A DNA stretch of 64,000 nt from Acinetobacter higginsii. Its GTDB lineage: Bacteria; Pseudomonadota; Gammaproteobacteria; Pseudomonadales; Moraxellaceae. The number at the start of each line of letters is the position of its first letter. Position 1 is the first letter of the stretch. This document shows positions 16,869-25,942 of the stretch, piece by piece. A model generated the notes under the pieces. That model had not been told where the DNA came from. It saw only the letters and a list, made by a program, of their open reading frames with translations, and searched no databases. Made by a program: the position numbers and the translations under genes. The stretch lies in contig NZ_KB850072.1 of the NCBI RefSeq assembly GCF_000369525.1, forward strand, positions 1,114,760-1,178,759, written 5' to 3'.

Positions 16869-17462
16869 ATGGTGTCATTTCTATTTATTGGTTTGATCAT
16901 TACGATCTTACTAACACCAGGTCCAACGAATACATTATTGGCTTCGTCTGGAATCCAAACGGGTATTAAAGGTTCACTGAAATTGATCCCCGCAGAGGTT
17001 ATTGGTTATTTTATTGCCATTACGACATGGGGCTTTTTACTTGAGTCTGTTTCACACGTTGTGCCTTGGCTACCACCGCTCATTAAGTTACTGAGTGCGA
17101 CTTTTATTATCTATTTGGCAATTAAGTTATGGATTACTTCAACAAAACAGTTTGATTTGGATCAACCTTTGATTACCTCTAAGGCTTTGTTTGTAGCAAC
17201 CTTACTTAATCCTAAAGCTTTATTATTTGCTTCAGCTATTTTTCCACATACTGCTTGGCTCAACCTACATGAATATGTTGTTCATATGGGAACGTTCTTA
17301 GCACTGATCACTCCAATTGCTTTTTTATGGATTGCATTTGGATCTATTTTAATTTCCAACAAAATCTCTTGGCTGAATCAACGCAACTTACAACGTTCAG
17401 CAGCATTTGTTTTAACTTTCTTTGCGATGCCGTTGGCTTATTCAGCTATTTCATCGTTCTAA
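16869..17462 (+). CDS. LysE/RhtB family amino-acid exporter
   Basis: A 197-residue protein with about six hydrophobic helices. The N-terminal ITILLTPGPTNTLLASSGIQTG motif is diagnostic of LysE/RhtB translocators, and ATLLNPKALLFA is the second conserved loop. The AAAGGT site fits the ATG at 16869 better than the upstream TTG at 16863. The exported substrate is unknown. Monocistronic or co-transcribed with the next small gene. Confidence 0.85.
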   Translation: MVSFLFIGLIITILLTPGPTNTLLASSGIQTGIKGSLKLIPAEVIGYFIAITTWGFLLESVSHVVPWLPPLIKLLSATFIIYLAIKLWITSTKQFDLDQPLITSKALFVATLLNPKALLFASAIFPHTAWLNLHEYVVHMGTFLALITPIAFLWIAFGSILISNKISWLNQRNLQRSAAFVLTFFAMPLAYSAISSF

Positions 17463-17510
17463 ATTTTCGTTTCGCTGTTGTATTTAAAATTTAAAAAATT
17501 GGAGTTTTTA

Positions 17511-17720
17511 ATGAACACTATAAAAATTAAGGTAAAGGATCAATTTGAGGCCGAGAAGATCGCGACAGCCAAAGTAAAAGCTGTTAATGATCAAGAAATT
17601 CCCTTCTTTAAACGAATTGAACACATTGAAGTTGAAGGGGAGATTCTTCTACCCAATATGGATTTACTCTTTGAAAATCCCAAAGACGGCAGTATTTATC
17701 GATATGTCGGGGCTGTGTAG
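17511..17720 (+). CDS. small hypothetical protein (69 aa)
   Basis: A short charged protein (MNTIKIKVKDQFEAEKIATAK...) with alternating strands and helices, and no signal or membrane helix. A clear GGAG lies 6 nt before the ATG at 17511, and a terminator follows the stop, so it looks like a genuine gene. No family recognised. Confidence 0.55.
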   Translation: MNTIKIKVKDQFEAEKIATAKVKAVNDQEIPFFKRIEHIEVEGEILLPNMDLLFENPKDGSIYRYVGAV

Positions 17721-17748
17721 ATTGATTCACCATTGCTTGAAGACATTG

Positions 17749-17773
17749 ACCCACGTTTAGACGTGGGTTTTTA
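17749..17773 (+). terminator. terminator after the 69-aa gene
   Basis: ACCCACGT / ACGTGGGT with a TTTAG-type loop and a T5 run. Confidence 0.9.
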
Positions 17774-17883
17774 TTCTTCCTTTTGACAACAGAAAAACGC
17801 TAGTTGCACCCATTTATCTGTTTTTACTGACTAATTTAATAAAAAATGTATACTGAATGTTCTATTATAAAAAGGATTAGTAT

Positions 17884-18672
17884 ATGAAAAAGATAATTTT
17901 AGGGACGTTTTTGAGTACGATGATTATGGGGAGTAGCTTTGCTGCTTGTACTTATAATTTAGATGCCACACAGGCTCAGCTATCACAAATTGATTCAACT
18001 ATGACTAGGTTTCCTAACCTACTAGGTGCAAAAGCAAGTTTTAACGTAGAGGCAAGTAGCAGTGTGAAATCTTATATGGCCATGAGTAATGCTTTCGCGA
18101 ATAATAAAATTAGTTATCCAAATCTTGCTTTTCAAGATGTGCCTGGAGATAAGGTAATTTCTGCTGGTGGTACAGTTGCTTTTGAAATCAAGTTAAAAAT
18201 TCCAACTTATGTTCTACCCGCAGGTGAAACAATAACTTTTTTCCCAATTCTGATTGCTGCAACGAATAGTAATCATAATGCCTTTAATATCGCTTTAATT
18301 CATATGAATGGTCAGTCCACAAACACAAACAATAATATTCTGCTTTTAATTAATGGTGGTACACAGTCATCTGGTGTGTTGACCTTAAAACCTGAAAATA
18401 CTGCTGATGGTTATCAGACTTTCGGTTTTTATGTGAATCAAAATAGTAAACAGATTGGATATATTTTTAATGGAGTAAACAAAGGTTATATCTCAGGTTA
18501 TGATAGCAATGGTTCTACTTTATCGTTTATGGCAGGTGGGGGCACTGGAGCTATTGCGACATCAGCATCTGTTGTTGGGCAAAATTTATCTATAGAGTTT
18601 ATTACTGACCATACAAAACTTGCAAATACTTACCCTACAGGAACAAAAGATATTTGTGGAACAACACTTTAA
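17884..18672 (+). CDS. DUF4882-type secreted protein
   Basis: A 262-residue protein with a cleavable signal peptide (MKKIILGTFLSTMIMGSSFA|ACTYNLDATQ). The mature part is beta-rich with Gly, Asn and Ser turns and one N-terminal plus one C-terminal cysteine (ACTYN..., DICGTTL) that could form a disulfide. The N-terminal CTYNLDATQAQL and overall length match the DUF4882 family, common in Acinetobacter and of unknown function. Monocistronic, with an AAAAGGATTAG site. Confidence 0.7.
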   Translation: MKKIILGTFLSTMIMGSSFAACTYNLDATQAQLSQIDSTMTRFPNLLGAKASFNVEASSSVKSYMAMSNAFANNKISYPNLAFQDVPGDKVISAGGTVAFEIKLKIPTYVLPAGETITFFPILIAATNSNHNAFNIALIHMNGQSTNTNNNILLLINGGTQSSGVLTLKPENTADGYQTFGFYVNQNSKQIGYIFNGVNKGYISGYDSNGSTLSFMAGGGTGAIATSASVVGQNLSIEFITDHTKLANTYPTGTKDICGTTL

Positions 18673-18677
18673 AGAGA

Positions 18678-18693
18678 CCTCCTTCGGGAGGTA
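18678..18693 (+). terminator. short hairpin after the DUF4882 gene
   Basis: ACCTCC-TTCG-GGAGGT, a stable UUCG tetraloop hairpin 5 nt after the stop. There is no T-run, so it may be a transcript 3' end or stabiliser. Confidence 0.5.
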
Positions 18694-18849
18694 ATTGATT
18701 ACGCTATGACGTCTTAAAAAAAAGAAATTTATATAATAATCAAATATAATTCAGATTAATAACTTTATATAAATAATAACCTTATATTGAATATTGGTGA
18801 GTAGAGTGAGAGAATCTCGGCGCAATAAATAAAAGATTGGAATAAATTA

Positions 18850-19152
18850 ATGAGTCAAACGAAATTTTGCTTTGCGTGTGGGCAAGGAATTGATAGTCGA
18901 GCTGAGATCTGTCCGAAATGTGGGGTTAGACAACAAACAGTCACGATAGGTAAAAAAAGTAGAGTTGCCGCAGCATTACTTGCATTCTTTTTAGGTGGCT
19001 TTGGTGTACACAAATTCTATTTAGGGCGAATCGGGCAAGGATTTTTATATCTAATCTTTTGTTGGACTTTTATTCCTTCACTTATCGCATTTATTGAATT
19101 CATCATTTATCTATGCTCAAGTGATGAAGAGTTTGCAAAAAAATACGGATAA
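18850..19152 (+). CDS. zinc-ribbon TM2 domain protein
   Basis: A 100-residue protein with an N-terminal zinc ribbon (C7, C10, C21, C24) followed by a TM2 domain of two membrane helices joined by a short turn. The AALLAFFLGGFGVHKFYLGRIGQGFLYL segment contains the conserved G-x-H-x-F-Y-L-G pattern. TM2 proteins are widespread and their role is not settled. Monocistronic with a good terminator. Confidence 0.88.
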   Translation: MSQTKFCFACGQGIDSRAEICPKCGVRQQTVTIGKKSRVAAALLAFFLGGFGVHKFYLGRIGQGFLYLIFCWTFIPSLIAFIEFIIYLCSSDEEFAKKYG

Positions 19153-19171
19153 TTTAGATCAGAATTATCAA

Positions 19172-19202
19172 GAAAGCCCTCATTATATATGAGGGTTTTC
19201 TT
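19172..19202 (+). terminator. terminator after the TM2 gene
   Basis: GAAAGCCCTCAT / ATGAGGGTTTTC with G-T pairs and flanking T residues. Confidence 0.85.
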
Positions 19203-19270
19203 ATTTTAAGTTATAGAATTTCTAGCACGGCTGGATTTATTCAACGCATTCATCCTACGAATTTATTCAC

Positions 19271-19447
19271 ATGGGTGAAAGCGATTTGCTTAGAAAAATG
19301 GGTAAAACCTCTCCAAGATACTTTATACATAAAGAAGGTCGTCGCTTATGTGAAGCGACTGAATATGTATATGAGATAGATATGCAGATATATACAGTTT
19401 CAGTATGTAATGGCAAGGTTTTCAAAATTGATGTAAATAATAAATAA
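19271..19447 (+). pseudogene. short ORF, probable fragment of a DUF2845-like secreted protein
   Basis: A 58-codon frame from ATG at 19271 (MGESDLLRKMGKTSPRYF..., ending CNGKVFKIDVNNK) that stays open upstream to a TAG at 19223. MGESDLLRKMGKT resembles the start of DUF2845-type domains (a G-x-S-x-x-E/D-L-L-x-K-x-G pattern), which normally follow a signal peptide. Here there is no signal sequence and no ribosome site, so I read it as a truncated gene copy. It could also be a short cytoplasmic protein. Confidence 0.4.
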
Positions 19448-19491
19448 AAGCGATAAATAACATGTTCATGGATCAATAGGAGATAACTATT

Positions 19492-20049
19492 TTGATTCTA
19501 GAAAATATCGTCGATGCATTGGTTATTGTAGATATGCAAAATGCTTTTGTATTAGGACGTGGTGCTGTGCCTGACTCTAAACAACTCACTTCATCGATCA
19601 GTATTTTACTTGCTAAAGCTCGCTTTACTAAGACTCCCGTGATCTTCTTGCAAAATGATGGAGATATAGGGGCTTTAGATGAACCATATCAAGCTGGTTG
19701 GGAGCTATTTTTTCCACCACAATCTCATGAATTTATCATAAGAAAAAATCAAGATAATGGTTTTAGTGGAACCCTACTTCAACAGATATTGGACGATCAC
19801 GAGATCAAGTCTTTCGCAATATGTGGTGCTCTATCCGAGATGTGTGTTGCAGCAACTGCACGTGCTGCATTAGAGCTTGGTTATGACGTATTGTTACCAC
19901 ATGACGCCCATGCAACATATGATGTGCCAGCAGGACCAGGATCGCATGGTGTACCTGCTGCGATGGCGGCGAGAGCAGCAGAGTGGTCGCTTGGTGATGA
20001 AATTAGGATTTGTGCATCGGTGAATGAGGTGGTTTTTAAGAGAGTCTGA
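19492..20049 (+). CDS. isochorismatase-family cysteine hydrolase
   Basis: A 185-residue hydrolase with the Asp-Lys-Cys triad: D14 in ALVIVDMQNAF, K85 in IIRKNQDNGF, and C118 in GALSEMCVAAT, preceded by the usual cis-peptide region. Members hydrolyse amides, N-carbamoyl compounds or isochorismate. The start is a TTG with a strong AGGAG 8 nt upstream, and no ATG is better placed. Substrate not predictable. Followed by a strong terminator. Confidence 0.85.
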   Translation: MILENIVDALVIVDMQNAFVLGRGAVPDSKQLTSSISILLAKARFTKTPVIFLQNDGDIGALDEPYQAGWELFFPPQSHEFIIRKNQDNGFSGTLLQQILDDHEIKSFAICGALSEMCVAATARAALELGYDVLLPHDAHATYDVPAGPGSHGVPAAMAARAAEWSLGDEIRICASVNEVVFKRV

Positions 20050-20086
20050 TATATAAAGTTTATAAATAACAATTTTTATATGTTTT

Positions 20087-20115
20087 AAAAAACCGCTCAA
20101 TAGAGCGGTTTTTAA
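20087..20115 (+). terminator. bidirectional terminator
   Basis: AAAAAACCGCTC / GAGCGGTTTTT between convergent genes. Confidence 0.9.
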
Positions 20116-20149
20116 TATTTTACAGATAAAGTTTTATATAGAATAAATC

Positions 20150-21022
20150 CTATTTCAGCGTAATTTTACTCCACGACTCATACAATTTAACGGCTGCAGA
20201 GAAGTCACTATTGGTCTCAGCCGTTAAATTCGCTGCTTGAATCAAACTTTGCGTTAACGACAAAATCGGAGCAGGGAGCTTAGCATCCTTGACAAGATCA
20301 AGCGCGATGCCTGTATCTTTCGCCAGTAAAGGTAATCCAAACGTCACAGGAAACTCACGACTTAATACACGCTGCGGGAAAATGGTTTCGGTAACCAGAC
20401 TTTTGCCACTAGAGGCGTTAATACAATTCAGTGCCGCATCCAAATTGACACCGTGCGCTTTTAAAGTACTAAACCCTTCGGCAACTGACCACAAATTCAC
20501 AGCCAGTAGCATATTGTTAATGGCCTTTACCGCAAAACCAGCACCAGATTCACCTACATGCTGAATTAATTTACCGACTGCTGCCATTGCAGGGTAAGCA
20601 TGTTCAAATGCATTGACATCACCGCCAACCATGACAGTTAAAGTTGCATTTTCAGCACCAATGGTTTGTCCACTAACAGGTGCATCCAAAAAGTCCACAT
20701 TTTGAGCTTTTAATTTCTCAGCCAGACGGCGTGCTGCTTCGGGCACTCCACTGGTGCAGTCAATCCAGATCGAGCCCGACTTAATTTCAATACCTTCGAT
20801 TAATGCTTCAACGTCATCGCTGGTCGGTAAACAAGAAAAGATAATATCGGCCTGTACCGCTTGAGCAAGTTCAACGGCTTGAGTTCCATATTCTGTTGCA
20901 TGTTGTTCTGCTTTACTAAAATTTCGATTCCAGACAAAAACGTTTTCGAAATATTTAGGAAGATGCGCTGCCATACGATAGCCCATAGCGCCTAAACCAA
21001 TGAATGCAACAGATTGAGTCAT
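20150..21022 (-). CDS. NAD(P)-dependent beta-hydroxyacid dehydrogenase
   Basis: A 290-residue member of the 3-hydroxyisobutyrate dehydrogenase family. The Rossmann motif GLGAMG is at 9-14, the substrate loop [22 protein letters not shown] is near 117-138, and the catalytic Lys follows [11 protein letters not shown]. The family includes 3-hydroxyisobutyrate, tartronate-semialdehyde and succinic-semialdehyde reductases. It starts 3 bp after the alpha/beta-hydrolase gene stop, so the two are co-transcribed. Exact substrate uncertain. Confidence 0.85.
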   Translation of the reverse strand: MTQSVAFIGLGAMGYRMAAHLPKYFENVFVWNRNFSKAEQHATEYGTQAVELAQAVQADIIFSCLPTSDDVEALIEGIEIKSGSIWIDCTSGVPEAARRLAEKLKAQNVDFLDAPVSGQTIGAENATLTVMVGGDVNAFEHAYPAMAAVGKLIQHVGESGAGFAVKAINNMLLAVNLWSVAEGFSTLKAHGVNLDAALNCINASSGKSLVTETIFPQRVLSREFPVTFGLPLLAKDTGIALDLVKDAKLPAPILSLTQSLIQAANLTAETNSDFSAAVKLYESWSKITLK

Positions 21023-21025
21023 ACT

Positions 21026-22129
21026 TTACCTTTTTATTTGTGTTGATCGTTCGGCTAACCATGTCGTCAGTGTTGGCCAGAACTCAATTGAACTGTTCTG
21101 ACTGGACATCAAACCCAAGTGCCCGCCAGGGATAAGAGTAAACGTGACATCTTGGCTGCTTGTCAACTGGGTCAGCGGGAATGCGGACTCAGAAGTCACC
21201 AGTTGATCGCCTTTACCTGCACCTACGAATAGAGAACAATTGATGTTTTTGAGTTCAATAGTTTTGTTCTTGAGCTGAATCGCGCCATTTTTTAAAGGAT
21301 TCTGCAACCAGACATTAAACAACATGTCTTGGTTCACACCACCCGGATAATCAATCATGTTATTTAAGAAGTGGCTAAGCGTCGCATCTTCTTGTACCAA
21401 CTTTAGATTATCCAAGTTTTTCAATAACTGGATATTGCCATCAATCCAGCCTTTAGGATCTAACAGTTTGAATCCCAGCGAGTTTAGGAAGCCTGGTGAA
21501 TGAATCATTAACTTCGGTAAACGGTTATAGATGTAATCTTTAATGGTGGGGTTACGGTTAGTCAGATAAGCCAAAGTTTTATATAACTTGCCAATATAAC
21601 CCGAAGCATAGCTGTCGATCGGACTACCTAAGACCACAAGATTTTTCACTACACTCGGCTGATGGCGTGCCGTATAAAGCGTGACGAAAATCCCCGCCAT
21701 ACTCCAACCATGTAGTGAAATTTTTTCAGATTTAGAATGTTTTTGAATGGCTTCAATACATTTAGGAATAAAGTTATCAATAAAAGATAGAAAGTTAATC
21801 TGATAATTTTTATATGTAAGCTTACCCCAATCAATCAGATAAACATCAAAACCACTTTCCTGAAAGTGTTTGACCAATGAACGGTAAGGATACAGGTCAT
21901 AGATATCCATATTGATTGCTAAAGGTGCAACGAATACCAGTGGTTCTTTATAGCGTTTGTTCTCTGAAGCATAGAAACGGACACGGGTTTGTTTAAATTG
22001 AGCAATCACTTGATACGGCGTCGATTGGGACAAAACCAGTTTGTTGGCATCGAAGACACGCATAGCCAGATGTTTAAAATTTATTTTTTGCTGTTCCACA
22101 AGCGATTTCATCTTAGAAAGTCTCATCAT
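21026..22129 (-). CDS. PhaC-like alpha/beta hydrolase
   Basis: A 367-residue alpha/beta hydrolase resembling class III poly-hydroxyalkanoate synthases. PLVFVAPLAINMDIYDLYPYRSLVKHF and FDVYLIDWG are PhaC-like. The nucleophile elbow, however, is GWSMAG (S143), where true PHA synthases have Cys, so it is more likely an esterase or lipase-type enzyme. A C-terminal PGGHLGL supplies the catalytic His. Co-transcribed with the dehydrogenase. The start could also be the Met at residue 7. The start region lies about 120 bp from the divergent metZ gene. Confidence 0.72.
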   Translation of the reverse strand: MMRLSKMKSLVEQQKINFKHLAMRVFDANKLVLSQSTPYQVIAQFKQTRVRFYASENKRYKEPLVFVAPLAINMDIYDLYPYRSLVKHFQESGFDVYLIDWGKLTYKNYQINFLSFIDNFIPKCIEAIQKHSKSEKISLHGWSMAGIFVTLYTARHQPSVVKNLVVLGSPIDSYASGYIGKLYKTLAYLTNRNPTIKDYIYNRLPKLMIHSPGFLNSLGFKLLDPKGWIDGNIQLLKNLDNLKLVQEDATLSHFLNNMIDYPGGVNQDMLFNVWLQNPLKNGAIQLKNKTIELKNINCSLFVGAGKGDQLVTSESAFPLTQLTSSQDVTFTLIPGGHLGLMSSQNSSIEFWPTLTTWLAERSTQIKR

Positions 22130-22246
22130 GAGTCAAGATTGCACGAAGTCTAAGCGATAATTTCATCTTACGCCTTGACCTTAAATACCTTAGGCGCTCA
22201 AAATATTGGCATATTTCTTCATTATGATCATAAGGCATACAGAACG

Positions 22247-23434
22247 ATGAATCCAAGCGATGATTTAGAATACCAACTAGAGACACTGGCAATTCGCACA
22301 GGGCATGATCGTACCTCTGAAGGTGAGCATAGTGAGCCAATTTTTCTGACTTCATCATTTGTGTGTGAAAGTGCGGCTGATGCTGCAGCAAAATTCTCTG
22401 GGCAAATCGCTGGTAATACCTATTCACGTTATACCAATCCAACAGTACAAGCTTTTGAAAAGCGTTTGGCGGTATTGGACGGCGCAGAACGTGCGGTCGC
22501 AACCAGTTCAGGCATGGCTGCTGTACATGCAATGTGTATGGCCTATTTAAAAGCGGGCGACCATGTCATTTGTTCTCGTGCGGTATTTGGTTCAATCATC
22601 GCTTTATTTGAAAAATATGTCGCGAAATTTGCAGTTGAAGTGACTTTTGTCGATTTGGATGATCTGGATGGCTGGAAACAGGCGATTCGTCCAAACACGC
22701 GTATTCTCTTTATCGAAACGCCGTCAAATCCATTGGCACAAGTGGGTGATATGCGGGCTATTGCAGATATCGCCCATGCCAATGGTGCTTTATTTGCAGT
22801 CGATAACTGCTTCTGTACGCCAGTATTACAGCAACCGATTAAGTTTGGTGCGGATTTAGTACTTTATTCAGCAACAAAATATATTGATGGTCAAGGTCGT
22901 GCGCTTGGTGGTGCAGTTGTTGGTAAAAATGACTTGCTTGAAGAAGTAAATGGTGTGATTCGTACTTTGGGTAATTCAATGAGTCCATTCAATGCATGGA
23001 TTTTCTTGAAAGGCTTGGAAACACTGAGCATTCGTATGAAAGCCCATTGCGAGAGCGCACAAAAATTAGCGGAATGGCTGCATCAACATGAAAAAGTTGA
23101 AAAGGTCTACTACGCAGGTTTGGTCGATCATCCTGGACATGAGTTGGCGAAAAAACAACAAAAAGGTTTTGGTGGTGTTGTATCTTTTGTGGTGAAAGGC
23201 CAGCGTGAAGGTGCTTGGACTGTGATCGATAACACCCGTTTCTTGTCGATTACCAGTAATCTAGGTGATGTTAAGTCAACAATTACGCATCCAGCAACGA
23301 CCTCGCATGGTAGAATGTCGGCCGAAGCTAAACAAGCTGCAGGAATTGAAGAAGGTTTGATTCGTGTGTCTGTTGGTTTAGAAGACATTGATGATATTAT
23401 TCGCGACATATCACGCGGTTTAGATTTAATTTAA
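22247..23434 (+). CDS. metZ: O-succinylhomoserine sulfhydrylase
   Basis: A 395-residue PLP enzyme of the Cys/Met metabolism family that makes homocysteine from O-succinylhomoserine and sulfide. The PLP lysine is K211 in LVLYSATKYIDG. NTYSRYTNPTVQAFEKRLA and ATSSGMAAVH are typical of MetZ. The upstream open frame (from 22175) overlaps the divergent gene region and lacks similarity, so I start at the ATG at 22247 (MNPSDDLEYQL). It is 12 bp upstream of ybaB and probably co-transcribed with it. Confidence 0.9.
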   Translation: MNPSDDLEYQLETLAIRTGHDRTSEGEHSEPIFLTSSFVCESAADAAAKFSGQIAGNTYSRYTNPTVQAFEKRLAVLDGAERAVATSSGMAAVHAMCMAYLKAGDHVICSRAVFGSIIALFEKYVAKFAVEVTFVDLDDLDGWKQAIRPNTRILFIETPSNPLAQVGDMRAIADIAHANGALFAVDNCFCTPVLQQPIKFGADLVLYSATKYIDGQGRALGGAVVGKNDLLEEVNGVIRTLGNSMSPFNAWIFLKGLETLSIRMKAHCESAQKLAEWLHQHEKVEKVYYAGLVDHPGHELAKKQQKGFGGVVSFVVKGQREGAWTVIDNTRFLSITSNLGDVKSTITHPATTSHGRMSAEAKQAAGIEEGLIRVSVGLEDIDDIIRDISRGLDLI

Positions 23435-23446
23435 CGAGAGAAACTT

Positions 23447-23776
23447 ATGAACATTAATATGCTCATGCAGCAAGCTCAGCGCATGCAAAAAGATATGGAA
23501 TCAAATCTTAAAAAAGCCAAAGAAGAGCTTGCAAAAACTGAAGTTCATGCGGAAGCTGGCGGTGGTTTAGTTAAAGTAACCATGACTTGCCGTAATGTGG
23601 TTAAGCGTATCGAAATTAGTCCTGATTTATTACAAGACGAAGCAGATATGATTGAAGATTTGATTGCTGCTGCGATGAATGATGCCGCACGTCAAGCAGA
23701 AGCCATTTCTGAAGAGAAGTTAAAAGGTGCGAACACTGGTATGGGCTTACCACCTGGCTTATCTGGTTTATTTTAA
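23447..23776 (+). CDS. ybaB: YbaB/EbfC nucleoid-associated protein
   Basis: A 109-residue protein of the YbaB/EbfC family. It begins [30 protein letters not shown], a long helix, followed by the GGGLVKVTM strand and the dimerisation helix, and ends [12 protein letters not shown]. It binds DNA as a tweezer-like dimer and is usually encoded next to recR, as here. Confidence 0.95.
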   Translation: MNINMLMQQAQRMQKDMESNLKKAKEELAKTEVHAEAGGGLVKVTMTCRNVVKRIEISPDLLQDEADMIEDLIAAAMNDAARQAEAISEEKLKGANTGMGLPPGLSGLF

Positions 23777-23781
23777 ATCCC

Positions 23782-23850
23782 TCCCGGCCTCCCTTTAAAA
23801 AAAGGGAGGAGTACCCCCTCTTTATTAAAGATGGGTGAGGAGCGGTTGTA
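23782..23850. repeat. intergenic palindromic repeat between ybaB and recR
   Basis: A tandem of short hairpins: CCTCCC...GGGAGG around CTTTAAAAAAAG, then a CCCCCTCTTTATTAAAGATGGG hairpin, then GGAGC...GCTCC near 23840. The purine/pyrimidine-rich style is that of small dispersed intergenic repeats in Acinetobacter genomes. It separates two genes normally translated from one mRNA and could tune recR expression. Confidence 0.45.
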
Positions 23851-23881
23851 GCTCCGCAAGGGAGATTATGAGAGTTGATTT

Positions 23882-24478
23882 GTGTTTAGTGAACGATTTG
23901 AACAATTAGTTCAAGCATTACGTATATTGCCAAGTGTTGGTCCCAAATCAGCACAGCGTATGGCATTACATTTGTTAATGAAAAACCGTGAAGGTGCATT
24001 TGCGCTTTCTCATGCTTTACATGAAGCATCGAGCCATATTCATGAGTGCCATATTTGTCATTCATTAACAGAAAATGAAATCTGTGATATTTGTGCTTCA
24101 GTAGAGCGAGATGAACAATTGCTTTGTGTAGTTGAATCACCAGCAGATGTGATGGCAATTGAGCAGAGTGGCAGTTTTCGTGGGAAGTACCATGTTCTCG
24201 GAGGACACCTTTCTCCATTGGATGGTATCGGCCCGGAAGAGATCGGAATTCCATACTTGATTCAGCGGCTCAGCGCAGGGCAGATTCAAGAGGTGATTTT
24301 AGCCACTAATGCGACGGTAGAAGGGCAAGCGACTGCACATTATTTAGTTGAAGCAACCAAGCATTTACCGATTCACATGACTCGAATTGCGCAAGGTGTG
24401 CCACAAGGTGGTGAACTGGAATATGTAGATAGTCATACCTTAAGTCAAGCTGTACATAACCGTATGCGAATGAAATAG
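23882..24478 (+). CDS. recR: recombination mediator RecR
   Basis: A 198-residue RecFOR-pathway protein. The helix-hairpin-helix region (LPSVGPKSAQRMALHLL, about 17-32) is followed by a zinc finger with C56, C59, C68 and C71, then a Toprim domain (LLCVVESPADVMAIE) and the C-terminal Walker-B-like region (GIPYLIQRLSAG, ATNATVEGQATAHYL). The start is a GTG at 23882. The final codons form one arm of the gene's own terminator. Confidence 0.96.
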   Translation: MFSERFEQLVQALRILPSVGPKSAQRMALHLLMKNREGAFALSHALHEASSHIHECHICHSLTENEICDICASVERDEQLLCVVESPADVMAIEQSGSFRGKYHVLGGHLSPLDGIGPEEIGIPYLIQRLSAGQIQEVILATNATVEGQATAHYLVEATKHLPIHMTRIAQGVPQGGELEYVDSHTLSQAVHNRMRMK

Positions 24479-24498
24479 CTGAGTTCATTCGCATTTTT
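24464..24498 (+). terminator. terminator overlapping the recR 3' end
   Basis: ATGCGAATGAA / TTCATTCGCAT with a T5 run. The left arm lies inside the last codons of recR. Confidence 0.85.
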
Positions 24499-24764
24499 AT
24501 ATATTTATATTAAATTCATGCTGTTAATTTAAACAAATAATTAAATTTTACATATTGTCTAACATTATCGTAGATCTATTTATTGTGATTTGTGGCACTA
24601 TTGACGGGCGAAAAGGATTTTCGTTTTTTGATGAATGGAAGAGGAGTAATTTCATGTCTTGCATGTGGAATACCAATTAATTTTTTTGTATTTTTCAGTT
24701 GAGCAATGACTGACATTGGGCAGTTTTATTGCACATGGTTCTTTATTATTTTACTTGAGCACAC

Positions 24765-25907
24765 ATGTTTCAGTTTATCCAACAGCAACAAGATTTAGCT
24801 GTTCTCCTCAAGCAGATGGAACAGTGTTCTGTCTACGCCCTTGATACCGAGTTTATTAAGGTCGATACCTTATATCCTAAACTTGGTGTCTGCCAAATCA
24901 ATTTGAATGGTCAAATTCTATTGCTTGATGGCACCGCATTGGATCTCAGCAATTTTTGGCCGAAAATTTTTGCTGCACAACAGAATATTTTTCATGCCTG
25001 TGGCGAAGATATTGATCTGATCTATCATTATGCTGACCAAAAACCATTAAATAATGTATTCGATACGCAAGTTGCGTTGGCATTTCTAGGCCATGGGCTT
25101 CAAGTTAGTTATCAAAATGCGCTTAAAACCTGTTTGAATATTGAGATTGAAAAAGATCAGACTCGTTCGGATTGGCTTGCTAGACCATTAACGCAAGAGC
25201 AGATGTGCTATGCGGCAAATGATGTAATCTATTTAAGCAAACTTGCAGATGCATTGAAAACAGATCTAAAAGCAAAAGGGCTGTATCAATACGTATTGGA
25301 AGATTGTCAGAATCTCACCAAAGAGATTGCGATGGAAACACCATTGGCAGAGTTGTACACTGATATTGGTAATTATCGCCATTCGCGCCGTGAGTTGATG
25401 CAATTGCAACAACTCAGCATTTGGCGAGAGCAGATTACCAAGGCGCTGAATCAGCCGCGTAGCTTTATTCTGAGAAACTCCACCATGATTGATTTGGTGG
25501 AAAAGAATCCTCGCAATAATTTTCAGTTGGCACGAATTAAAGATATTCGTCCGCACATTGTACGCGAACATGGCAAAATGATTCTTGATTTACTCAAGTT
25601 CTTACCGCCAGAGGATGAATGGCCATTGCGCATGGCTAAACCGATCAAGAGTAATTCTAAAGAAGTTGCACCCAAAATTGATGCGTTGATTGAAAGTGTA
25701 GTCTTAAAAACTGGGATACCAAAAGAAGTATTACTACGTAAGAAATGGATGAATGCGATCTATGAACATGTGGTATTTCATTTAGATGAGCAGTCCTTAC
25801 CGAGTTATTTAATGGGCTGGCGCTATGACATTCTGACGCAACCATTGATTGCGTTGTTAAAAGAAGATATTGAATATTTAGCGATGCAAATGAAAATAGC
25901 ACGTTAG
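24765..25907 (+). CDS. rnd: ribonuclease D
   Basis: A 380-residue DEDD-family 3'-5' exoribonuclease for tRNA maturation. Exo I YALDTEF supplies D27 and E29, Exo II is in FHACGEDIDLIY, and Exo III is CYAANDVIYL. A C-terminal HRDC domain follows (SRRELMQLQQLSIWREQIT..., ending in DLVEKNPRN). Preceded by about 270 bp of non-coding sequence. Confidence 0.93.
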   Translation: MFQFIQQQQDLAVLLKQMEQCSVYALDTEFIKVDTLYPKLGVCQINLNGQILLLDGTALDLSNFWPKIFAAQQNIFHACGEDIDLIYHYADQKPLNNVFDTQVALAFLGHGLQVSYQNALKTCLNIEIEKDQTRSDWLARPLTQEQMCYAANDVIYLSKLADALKTDLKAKGLYQYVLEDCQNLTKEIAMETPLAELYTDIGNYRHSRRELMQLQQLSIWREQITKALNQPRSFILRNSTMIDLVEKNPRNNFQLARIKDIRPHIVREHGKMILDLLKFLPPEDEWPLRMAKPIKSNSKEVAPKIDALIESVVLKTGIPKEVLLRKKWMNAIYEHVVFHLDEQSLPSYLMGWRYDILTQPLIALLKEDIEYLAMQMKIAR

Positions 25908-25913
25908 AAAATC

Positions 25914-25942
25914 AAAGAGCTAATTTATTAGCTCTTTTTTTT
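25914..25942 (+). terminator. terminator between rnd and the methyltransferase gene
   Basis: AAAGAGCTAA / TTAGCTCTTT with a T8 run that overlaps the end of the convergent methyltransferase gene. Confidence 0.88.

Noticed and set aside
23782..23850. Insertion-sequence remnant between ybaB and recR
   Set aside because: Only short hairpins are present, with no terminal repeats or transposase traces. A small intergenic repeat is the simpler reading.
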